Shown here piece by piece: positions 1-7,957 of a stretch of 39,302 nt of DNA. The position numbers and the translations under genes are program-made. The DNA is from an uncultured Saprospiraceae bacterium (GTDB lineage: Bacteria > Bacteroidota > Bacteroidia > Chitinophagales > Saprospiraceae). The DNA is taken from assembly GCA_937967625.1 (NCBI GenBank), contig CALCJP010000126.1, forward strand, positions 1 to 39,302, written 5' to 3'. Every line of letters starts with the position of its first letter. Position 1 is the stretch's first letter. The notes beneath the pieces were generated by a model that saw nothing but the letters and a program-made list of their open reading frames with translations, was not told the origin of the DNA and made no database searches.

Positions 1-2
1 CT

Positions 3-3000
3 GACTCAGACAATGACGGTATCATCGGCGCTCTAATACCAACCGTTGACAAAGATGGAATCGCAATCGCAGACGGCAACAATGCCCAGCTACCTGTGAC
101 TTCCAATCCAATCGACACTGATGGTGACAATACTCCTGACTGGCATGATTTGGATTCAGACAATGACCTAATCTTTGACACTCATGAGGCAAATAACCCA
201 GACAACGATGACGACGGAACGATAGGTGTCGGCGTACCAACCGTAAACGCAAATGGACAGCCGATTGCGGATAGTTTAAACACACCATTGACTGCTATCT
301 CAGATCCAGAAGATCATGACGGTGACGGCATCGCGGATTTTCAAGACATTGATAGAGACAATGATGGTATCGTTGATATTTATGAATGTGACCAATGGCC
401 ATGTGTCGATACTGACAATGACGGCGTTTCCGATGTCGATGATTTAGATTCAGACGATGATGGTTTGAGTGATAGCGATGAGTGTATCAACGGCGCTAAC
501 TGCCCTGATGATGACAACAACGACGTCGATAATTTCCGCGAATACACTTGCCACAATGGTAACACCCCCGTGATTATTGACCTTTCAAATAGCGTTGATA
601 TTTGCGAAGGCAATTTGGTAACACTGACTGCAATCAATGCCGTGCCAGCCACTGATTCAGTGGACTACACATGGACTGGACCAGGTGGATTTATCTACAC
701 AGGAACAGCCGCTTCAGCAGGACCATTTCCGCTTGACGCGAATAACCTAACAGCCGGTAATTCAGGAAGCTTCTCATTAGCTATCGTTTCTGATAGAGGG
801 TGTCCTTCGCAGCCAAAAGATGTGGCAGTGACTGTCAATCCTACTTTAGCGCCACCGTTGCTTGACGCAAATGAGAATGAATTTTGCGAAAGCGAAGAAT
901 TAATCCTAACTGCCACAGCGGCAGGAGTAGCCAATCCAGAATATGTATGGTTTTATGATGGTGGTTCAGGCAGACGAGCATTCGATACCACTACTGTAAA
1001 TACCCTGACACTTGGATTTTTGAGATCGGTTCAATCAGGAAAATACTCAGTCAATGTCACTGACAAAGGCTGTACTTCTGACAACTCAAATGAAGAAGAC
1101 ATAGCAGTTAGAACTGGACCTGCTGTTGATGCACCAACCAATGGTACCGTCAACGCTCCGGCATGTGAAGGAGACAATGTAACCTTGACTGTCAATCCGG
1201 TTTCAGGTGCATTCTATGAATGGTACGATGCAGATGGCACCTTGATTGGTGACACTCCTTCGCTTACGCTAAATGGCGTGACAACTTTCGATGCCATGGA
1301 CTATTATGTCTTGGTCACCAAAGATGGATGCGGAACTACTTCTGCAACAACTGCAGTAAGCGTAACCGCAACACCTGACCAACCAATTATTGACAACATG
1401 GGACCTGTTTGTGAGGGAGAAGACGTGACCTTCACTGTTACTAACCCAATCAATAACCCAAGTGGTCCGATTAACTATACTTGGTTCCATGATGTGACAG
1501 GTGCGGTAGTTGGTAACACTACTGACGGAATGTTTTTCATTCCTAATGTAATGACTACTGATGGAGGTCGCTACTTCGTTTCTGTTGATATGGATGGATG
1601 TCAATCTATTCCGTCCAATGGGGTGATGTTGGACGTAAGTCAAGCTATCAATATGACGACTCCTACTAACAATACCACGATGACCAGCCCACTATGCGAG
1701 GGTGATGACTTGATGTTAACTGCTGATATGACTGCCGGAGTGACCTACTCTTGGACGGGTCCAAATTCATTTACCTCTGTCAACCCATCACCAGTCATTA
1801 CCAATGCGACTATGGCTGATGCGGGTGATTATATTTTGACTGTAACCAGAGGAGGATGTGTCGAAGCAGTACCTCCAACGACTGCTTTCATCAGAGAGAA
1901 ACCGACCACTCCAATTTTAGATATGCCAGTGTCAGTTTGTGAAGGGAATATGGCAATGATTTCAGTTGCTAACCCTGTTTTCCAACCCGGCACCACTGTA
2001 GAATATGTTTGGTACGACGCGATGACCAATCAGCCAGTTACTACCACGACTACTCCAATGATTGAGTTCCCAAATGCGACTACTGCAAATACCGGAACCT
2101 ACTACGTCATCATCAGAGTGGATGGTTGTGACTCAGACGCATCAAATGCGCAGTTTTTAGAAATTACAGGCGGTTTGGCTACTGATATGCCAACCAACCA
2201 AACTACTGCTGCTGATCCAGCATGCACAGGTGATGACATTCAATTGACTGCAGAATGGATTCCGGGAGCAACTTACCAGTGGGTAGGGCCAAACGGATTC
2301 TCTTCTTCTAATGTCAATCCAGTGATTACCAACGCGACGATGTTGGATGCAGGAGAATATTACATTGTTATCGAAAAAGATGGTTGTTCTTCTACCACGA
2401 TGGCAACGGAAGTTTTCGTTACGGAAACGCCTGACCAACCTATGATTGCTACTCCAGATGTGCCTTGCGAAGGTGATATGGCGATTATCAACGCCATTTC
2501 GCCGACAGGCGCAGGAATCGAATATACTTGGTATAACGCAGCTACTAATGATGTGATTTCAATGACCAGCGGACCAACTTTGGAAATCCAAAACGCGACG
2601 CAAATGGTTGCGGGAGATTACTACGTGGTAGCAGCCAAAGATGGTTGCGAATCCATGCCTTCTAACCCGATGGCATTGGCTGTTCAGATGATTCCAAACG
2701 AATCGGCATTTGCGATAGATGATCAAATCTACGTTTGTGATGATGAAAACATCATGCTTGAAGCAGTGGAGCCAACGATGTCTTCAGGAGTCTGGACGGC
2801 AGTGAATACTAACGCAACGATTGCGCAACCAAATATGCCAACTACGATGGTGAACAATTTGGACGCGAATACCAACATGTTCGTTTGGACGCTTTCAGAA
2901 GGTGCTTGCGAGAACTTTAGTAGAGATACCGTTTGGGTCAATAATGACAACGCAGATACTGAAGCAACCAATGATGAGTACGAAGTGATGATCAATGAAG

Positions 3001-3512
3001 AGTTGCCAAACGCAACGGTTCTTTCCAATGACGCTTTCGCGAATATGGATGACCTGATGATCAATTTGGTTACCGAACCAACCAACGGTGAAGTAACTCA
3101 AAATACAGACGGCACTTTCACTTACATGCCAAACGAAGACTACTTTGGCATTGATGAATTCACCTATGAGATTTGTAATGTCAACTGTCCTGACCAATGT
3201 GATCAAGCAGTCGTAACGATTCGAATCAACTTGGGTGACGATTGCTTCGTGCCGAACTTCATTACACCTAATGATGATGGTGCCAACGATAACTTCACCG
3301 TGACTTGTTTGCGTGACCCGGATGCTTTCCCTGAGAGTGAAATGATGATTTTCAACCGATGGGGTGATAAAGTATTTGAGGCGGCACCATATACGAACAA
3401 CTGGAATGGAACATACCGCAATGACGCATTACCTCCGGGGACTTATTTCTACTGTTTGAAATTGACTCCTGATGGCGACGCTGAAACGGGTTATGTAACG
3501 ATAATCAGATAG
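3..3512 (+). CDS. T9SS type B sorting domain (CHU_C / gliding motility C-terminal) surface adhesin, 5'-truncated by window edge
   Basis: Frame is open to the window start (DSDNDGIIGALIPTVDKDG...), so the GTG at 96 is not a real start. Asp-rich thrombospondin type 3-like repeats (DSDNDLIFDTHE, DTDNDGVSDVDDLDSDDDGLSD), tandem Ig-like domains (CEGDNVTLT...), a cadherin-like segment (NDEYEVMINEELPNATVLSND), and a C-terminal VPNFITPNDDGANDNF...IFNRWGDKVFE...W.G..LPPGTYFYCL signature. Confidence 0.9.
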   Translation, partial: DSDNDGIIGALIPTVDKDGIAIADGNNAQLPVTSNPIDTDGDNTPDWHDLDSDNDLIFDTHEANNPDNDDDGTIGVGVPTVNANGQPIADSLNTPLTAISDPEDHDGDGIADFQDIDRDNDGIVDIYECDQWPCVDTDNDGVSDVDDLDSDDDGLSDSDECINGANCPDDDNNDVDNFREYTCHNGNTPVIIDLSNSVDICEGNLVTLTAINAVPATDSVDYTWTGPGGFIYTGTAASAGPFPLDANNLTAGNSGSFSLAIVSDRGCPSQPKDVAVTVNPTLAPPLLDANENEFCESEELILTATAAGVANPEYVWFYDGGSGRRAFDTTTVNTLTLGFLRSVQSGKYSVNVTDKGCTSDNSNEEDIAVRTGPAVDAPTNGTVNAPACEGDNVTLTVNPVSGAFYEWYDADGTLIGDTPSLTLNGVTTFDAMDYYVLVTKDGCGTTSATTAVSVTATPDQPIIDNMGPVCEGEDVTFTVTNPINNPSGPINYTWFHDVTGAVVGNTTDGMFFIPNVMTTDGGRYFVSVDMDGCQSIPSNGVMLDVSQAINMTTPTNNTTMTSPLCEGDDLMLTADMTAGVTYSWTGPNSFTSVNPSPVITNATMADAGDYILTVTRGGCVEAVPPTTAFIREKPTTPILDMPVSVCEGNMAMISVANPVFQPGTTVEYVWYDAMTNQPVTTTTTPMIEFPNATTANTGTYYVIIRVDGCDSDASNAQFLEITGGLATDMPTNQTTAADPACTGDDIQLTAEWIPGATYQWVGPNGFSSSNVNPVITNATMLDAGEYYIVIEKDGCSSTTMATEVFVTETPDQPMIATPDVPCEGDMAIINAISPTGAGIEYTWYNAATNDVISMTSGPTLEIQNATQMVAGDYYVVAAKDGCESMPSNPMALAVQMIPNESAFAIDDQIYVCDDENIMLEAVEPTMSSGVWTAVNTNATIAQPNMPTTMVNNLDANTNMFVWTLSEGACENFSRDTVWVNNDNADTEATNDEYEVMINEELPNATVLSNDAFANMDDLMINLVTEPTNGEVTQNTDGTFTYMPNEDYFGIDEFTYEICNVNCPDQCDQAVVTIRINLGDDCFVPNFITPNDDGANDNFTVTCLRDPDAFPESEMMIFNRWGDKVFEAAPYTNNWNGTYRNDALPPGTYFYCLKLTPDGDAETGYVTIIR

Positions 3513-3631
3513 TGAGAGCATGGAGAATGTGAGAGTGTGAGAATATGAGAACGCGAGAAGTTTCTCACACTCTCATTCTTTCAAATTCTCACACTCTCAT
3601 TCTCTCAAATTCTCACACTCTCACTTCTCTG
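3512..3631. repeat. 8-nt periodic palindromic array (NNNGAGAN x6 then inverted NNNTCTCA x9)
   Basis: Parses in 8-mers: GTGAGAGC ATGGAGAA TGTGAGAG TGTGAGAA TATGAGAA CGCGAGAA | GTTTCTCA CACTCTCA TTCTTTCA AATTCTCA CACTCTCA TTCTCTCA AATTCTCA CACTCTCA CTTCTCTG. Begins at the adhesin stop codon. Confidence 0.85.
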
Positions 3632-3666
3632 ATAAAAAAGATTTAAAAATATTAAGTGAGACCACA

Positions 3667-3706
3667 TTTGCCGAAAACTTGTCCCGAAATTTCTTCGGGA
3701 GGCAAA
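3667..3706. repeat. Nested hairpin: TTTGCC...GGCAAA enclosing TCCCGAA-ATTTC-TTCGGGA
   Basis: Direct reading: tttgccgaaaacttgtcccgaaatttcttcgggaggcaaa. Confidence 0.75.
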
Positions 3707-3735
3707 AAATCTCATTTCAAATAATTAATTTTCAA

Positions 3736-4653
3736 ATGAAATTATTAAAATTATCCATCATGATATGCCTGCTAAGCACCGTTGCTTATGGGCAGAACGA
3801 TGTGCAGTTTACGCACTTCATGTTCAACAAAATGGGTTATAACCCTTCCTTCGCCGGTCATAATGAGGCACTGACCGTTGGAGCGATTTATCGCGAACAA
3901 TGGCTTAACATCGAAGGAGCACCACGTACTATTAACGCACACGCACACACCCCTTTTGCTAATAGCCGCAACGGTATTGGTCTTTCTTTGACCTCCGATA
4001 AAATCGGAATGTTTCAGACCAACGCAGTTGACCTTGCTTATGCTTATCGTATGCCTTTGGGCAAAAACAAATTGAGCATCGGTATCAACGGTCGATTGGA
4101 GCACGCCGTCGCAAATTGGAACATGGCAGAAGGCGTCGATCCAGGCGATGTGATGTTGCCAGGCAACGAGCAAAGCATCATCCTCCCAAACTTTGGAGTG
4201 GGGTTAAACTACTCAAGCGATAGCTACTACTTCGGTGCTTCGGTTGCGCAGTTGTTGAATAATTCTTACTACCAATTCAGTGACGTTCCTAACGAAAACG
4301 ACGCGATGATGCGTACCCTTTACTTAATGGGTGGCGCTGAATTCGGTATCACTAACAATGTCAAATTCGTACCGACCGCTTTGGTTTCTTACAATCCAAA
4401 TGCGCCAGTTGATTTTGATTTGAATTTAGGATTCTTATTCATGGAGCGCTTCTATGCAGCTTTGAATTATAGACTATCGGATTCGTTTGACTTGATGTTG
4501 ATGTATCAATTGACGCCTCAATTTAGAATGGGTGCGGCGTATGATTTCACCGTCTCGGAGTTGGCTGGAAAGACGCCTGGCTCTTTTGAGTTCATGGGGT
4601 CTTACACCTTCAACTATGATGATGAGAACATCAAGAATATTCGATTCTTTTAA
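3736..4653 (+). CDS. PorP/SprF family type IX secretion system membrane protein
   Basis: Signal peptide MKLLKLSIMICLLSTVAYGQ then NDVQFTHFMFNKMGYNPSFAGH, typical of PorP/SprF; ATG at 3736 preferred over the longer ORF start at 3679. Confidence 0.9.
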   Translation: MKLLKLSIMICLLSTVAYGQNDVQFTHFMFNKMGYNPSFAGHNEALTVGAIYREQWLNIEGAPRTINAHAHTPFANSRNGIGLSLTSDKIGMFQTNAVDLAYAYRMPLGKNKLSIGINGRLEHAVANWNMAEGVDPGDVMLPGNEQSIILPNFGVGLNYSSDSYYFGASVAQLLNNSYYQFSDVPNENDAMMRTLYLMGGAEFGITNNVKFVPTALVSYNPNAPVDFDLNLGFLFMERFYAALNYRLSDSFDLMLMYQLTPQFRMGAAYDFTVSELAGKTPGSFEFMGSYTFNYDDENIKNIRFF

Positions 4654-4682
4654 TTGATTTTTCCCCTTTCGGGAAATGACCA

Positions 4683-4784
4683 CCCCCTCCGCCCCCTAAA
4701 GGGGGGACGCTATCGCCGAGCTTTTTGAAAAACTTAATTTTCAATTAGCACCGAAGGTTCTCCCTTTAGGGGGCGGAGGGGGTC
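4683..4784. repeat. GC-rich inverted repeat between sprF-like and ompA-like genes
   Basis: Left arm ACCCCCTCCGCCCCCTAAAGGGGGGA (4683-4708), right arm CTCCCTTTAGGGGGCGGAGGGGGT (ends 4784), near-perfect complementarity with an AT-rich spacer of about 50 nt. Confidence 0.85.
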
Positions 4785-4801
4785 ATAAAAAATAAAAATT
4801 C

Positions 4802-7042
4802 ATGAAAAAAATAATTTTAAATATCATCTGTCTCTTCATAGCAACGGCTGGTTTGTGGGCACAAGAGGCAGAAGCAGTCATGGTTTCTGGCGATGAATAT
4901 ACAAACATGGCGTACATGGCATTTGCGGATGACGTAGATATGGACGCCTCTGTTGACCACGTGACGGCTGCTCGTTTGGGTAGAAGCTACATGCTCAATG
5001 GAAAACCCGGTGCCGCTGTTTATTGGTATCAAAAAGCTGTCGGTGGCAGCGAATCACCAGAAAATATTTTGCGCTATGCGCAAGCACTCTTGGCAGATGG
5101 TCAGTGTAAAAAAGCGATTAACTGGTATCAAAAATATCGAGGTTCAATCGGAACGGGCGAGGGAGTAAGAGGCTTCGTGAGCAACTGTTCTGAATTGGCA
5201 ACTGCGATGGTTTTCGGTCATGTGGATGTGGAGCCTGCCAAAGGCATCAACTCTGCGCATTTGGATTTCTCTCCGATTCCAGTGGATGGAGGGATGGTTT
5301 TTACTTCTTCAAGAGAGAGTTTTAGCCCTTTCAAACACAGAGACATGTGGACGAAAGATTTCTTCACGAATCTCTATTGGGTAGAGCGCAAAAGCGATGG
5401 GACATTTGGCGAAAGCCGCCCACTATTCAAGAAGGTGAATAAGAAATATCACGACGGTGCAGCGGTTTTCACGACAAGTGAAAATAAGATGTATTTCAGC
5501 CGCAACAACCGAAAAGGTAAAAACACCAAAGACATCATCGACTTGAAAATCTACGAGGCGACTAAAAAAGGTGACACTTGGAGCGACGCTGGCGAATTGC
5601 CATTCAATAGCGATGAGTTTAGTTCATGTCACCCAACGCTTACCAGCGGCGGTCAAGCAATGGTTTTTGCTTCAGATCGTCCAGGTGGATATGGAGGGAT
5701 GGATTTGTGGATCTCTAAGAAAAACGGCGCAACGTGGTCTGAACCAGTCAACTTGGGTGATAAGATCAACTCAGCTGACAATGAGATTTTTCCATTTTTA
5801 GATCAGGAAGGCAGATTGTTTTTCTCTTCTAATGGTTGGGCAGGTCTTGGTGGCTTAGATTTGTTTATGGCGGAATCAGGTGGGACAAACACTTGGGCTG
5901 CTCCCACGAATTTGGGCAAAGGCATGAATAGCAAAATGGATGATTTCGGCATTTGGGTTGACCCAAATGGTGAGTCAGGTTACTTCTCAAGCAACCGTGA
6001 AGGTGGCATGGGAGGAGATGATATTTACACTTGGAAAGCGGGTGAGGCACCTATGGTGCCTGCCGAATCAGGGGTGATTGTAGTTGATGCGGAAACTGGT
6101 GATGCTATCCCTGGCGCCATGGTAAAATGGGCTGAGGTCACGAGTGCTAATAATATCGTTCTGAACGAAAACGATGAGACGACTCCAACTAATGGGATGT
6201 TGAATTTCACTGTTTTTGATGAAAGAAATTATGCTTTCAACGTGACTAAAAATGGCTATGAGCCAAAGACGGTTTCGACGCCAGTTGCTGCTTTAAAAAA
6301 CGCAGATGGCATGTACGAAATTCCAATGACGCGCATCGCGATGATGAGCATGAACGGTACGGTACTCGATGCGGGTACGAATGGTAAAATCAGTTCTGCT
6401 GATGTTACTTTGACCAATTTGTGTGATAACTCTACCTCAGTTTATCGCTCTGATGCTTCGGGTGGATTTTCATTTGACGCGAAGTGTGGATGTGATTTCA
6501 AAATGGTGGCGATGAAAGGTGGCTACAACGTTGGTGAGAAAACTTTCAAGAGTGATTGTGCCAAAGAGAACGTTTCAATTGCTTTAGGAACGCCCGCTGT
6601 GGCTCCAACGAGAGTGGTGAGAACGACTACGAGTGCGGTGGGACAAGTTATCAATTTGAGAGATGTTTATTATGATTATGACAAATGGTTTATCAGACCA
6701 AGTGCAGCGAGAGAGTTGGACAAAGTGGTGAGCATGATGAATCGTTATCCTTCGATGAGCATTGAGTTAGGATCGCACACGGACGCTCGCGGAAACGATG
6801 AGTATAACCGTAATCTTTCTCAAAAGAGAGCGGATTCGGCAGTGAATTATATCGTTTCGAAAGGTATTTCGCGAAGTAGAGTTTCTGCTCGCGGATATGG
6901 CGAAAGTAATTTGAAAAATCACTGTACCAATGGCGTCAATTGCTCTGACAGTGAGCATCAAGATAATCGTAGAACAGAGATTCGTATTACTGCGATTCAG
7001 CCGGGTGTCCATGTGGATCATGATCGGTCTTATTATGACTAA
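4802..7042 (+). CDS. OmpA family protein with TPR-like N-terminus, PD40/WD40-like propeller, CarboxypepD_reg-like domain (PorE/SprD-like)
   Basis: MVFTSSRES...DLWISKKNGATWSEPVNLGDKINS...FSSNGWAGLGGLDLF propeller motifs; C-terminal YDYDKWFIRPSAARELDKVV...IELGSHTDARGNDEYNRNLSQKRADSAVNYIVSKGISRSRVSARGYGE OmpA domain. Confidence 0.92.
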   Translation: MKKIILNIICLFIATAGLWAQEAEAVMVSGDEYTNMAYMAFADDVDMDASVDHVTAARLGRSYMLNGKPGAAVYWYQKAVGGSESPENILRYAQALLADGQCKKAINWYQKYRGSIGTGEGVRGFVSNCSELATAMVFGHVDVEPAKGINSAHLDFSPIPVDGGMVFTSSRESFSPFKHRDMWTKDFFTNLYWVERKSDGTFGESRPLFKKVNKKYHDGAAVFTTSENKMYFSRNNRKGKNTKDIIDLKIYEATKKGDTWSDAGELPFNSDEFSSCHPTLTSGGQAMVFASDRPGGYGGMDLWISKKNGATWSEPVNLGDKINSADNEIFPFLDQEGRLFFSSNGWAGLGGLDLFMAESGGTNTWAAPTNLGKGMNSKMDDFGIWVDPNGESGYFSSNREGGMGGDDIYTWKAGEAPMVPAESGVIVVDAETGDAIPGAMVKWAEVTSANNIVLNENDETTPTNGMLNFTVFDERNYAFNVTKNGYEPKTVSTPVAALKNADGMYEIPMTRIAMMSMNGTVLDAGTNGKISSADVTLTNLCDNSTSVYRSDASGGFSFDAKCGCDFKMVAMKGGYNVGEKTFKSDCAKENVSIALGTPAVAPTRVVRTTTSAVGQVINLRDVYYDYDKWFIRPSAARELDKVVSMMNRYPSMSIELGSHTDARGNDEYNRNLSQKRADSAVNYIVSKGISRSRVSARGYGESNLKNHCTNGVNCSDSEHQDNRRTEIRITAIQPGVHVDHDRSYYD

Positions 7043-7048
7043 TCTTAG

Positions 7049-7090
7049 ATTTCGGGAGAACGAGATTTCGGGATTTCGAGAACTCGAAAT
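7049..7090. repeat. 8-nt phased repeat (ATTTCGGG AGAACGAG ATTTCGGG ATTTCGAG AACTCGAA AT)
   Basis: Seven nt after the stop codon; ends in the palindrome ATTTCGAG-AACTCGAAAT. Similar string tcgggagagcgagatttcggga at 37386. Confidence 0.7.
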
Positions 7091-7130
7091 GATATAAAAT
7101 ACTGATACCTAAATATCAACAGACCTGCCG

Positions 7131-7156
7131 ATTTGTTTCGGTGGGTCTTTTTCTTT
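7131..7156 (+). terminator. Probable terminator after ompA-like gene
   Basis: AGACCTGCCGA...TCGGTGGGTCTTTTT hairpin followed by T-run. Confidence 0.6.
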
Positions 7157-7161
7157 TGTGA

Positions 7162-7239
7162 TAGTATGGCACGCTGATGACGCTGATTATCATGATTTTC
7201 GCAGATCAGGCCAATCAGCGTCATCAGCGTGCTATACTA
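7162..7239. repeat. 27-bp inverted repeat built from 9-nt units (ACGCTGATG ACGCTGATT ... CAGCGTCAT CAGCGTGCT)
   Basis: TAGTATGGCACGCTGATGACGCTGATT versus the reverse complement of AATCAGCGTCATCAGCGTGCTATACTA: 26/27 match; 24-nt loop. Confidence 0.9.
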
Positions 7240-7261
7240 AAAGAAGTGTAATTTTGTGATT

Positions 7262-7906
7262 ATGATAAAAAGAGAAGCATGTGTCGAAACCCTGGAAGAA
7301 TCCATTGCAGCCTTTGAAAATGGAGCCAATCGCCTCGAGCTGTGCAGCCGATTAGATTTAGATGGGCTTACGCCAAATATGGAATTGATCAAGCAGGTCG
7401 CCAAAGCAGTGCCGATTCCGTTGCGAATTATGATACGGAGTAGGGGAGGTGATTTTGTATTTTCCGAAAGGGAAAAAAAAGAAATGGAAGCGCAAATTGA
7501 GGTATTGAAAAGCGCAAATTTAGAGACTGTGGAGGGCGTTGTGATTGGTTTTTTGAATGAAGACAAATCGGTTGATGTGGCGAAGACGCGGCATTTGGCG
7601 AAAGCCGCCTTTCCGCTCAAAGTGGTTTTCCATAAAGCAATTGATGTGACTCCAGATATTTTTGCGGCTTTCGCCGAATTGGCTGATATTCAGGAAGTTA
7701 GCGCCGTTTTGACTTCTGGTGGCTTTCCGACGGCAGAGGAGGGGAGTGCAGTTTTGAATAAGTTGGCCAATCAATATGGCAACCGATTTGAGGTCGTTTC
7801 TGCTGGAAAGATTACGCCCTTGAATGTAGATGCCCTACATGAAAAAATTGGTGGAGAATGGTATCATGGGAGGCGCATTGTTGCCACCAAAAAAATAAAG
7901 AGCTAA
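7262..7906 (+). CDS. cutC: Copper homeostasis protein CutC
   Basis: REACVETLEESIAAFENGANRLELCSRLDLDGLTPN...IMIRSRGGDFVFS...VFHKAIDVTPD...VLTSGGFPTAEEG...GEWYHGRR. Confidence 0.92.
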   Translation: MIKREACVETLEESIAAFENGANRLELCSRLDLDGLTPNMELIKQVAKAVPIPLRIMIRSRGGDFVFSEREKKEMEAQIEVLKSANLETVEGVVIGFLNEDKSVDVAKTRHLAKAAFPLKVVFHKAIDVTPDIFAAFAELADIQEVSAVLTSGGFPTAEEGSAVLNKLANQYGNRFEVVSAGKITPLNVDALHEKIGGEWYHGRRIVATKKIKS

Positions 7907-7957
7907 CGCATACGCTAACCCTTTAAAATTTTTTTTCTCAAAAAAATCTAAAACTAA

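Noticed and set aside
1269-3206. Several minus-strand ORFs (93-124 aa) opposite the adhesin
   Set aside because: Ser/Val/Ile-rich shadows of the Thr/Asn/Asp-rich coding strand; no independent start context or domains.
3512-3631. Considered CRISPR or a simple (GA)n microsatellite
   Set aside because: No spacer/repeat organisation, and the 8-nt phase with an orientation switch is not a dinucleotide repeat.
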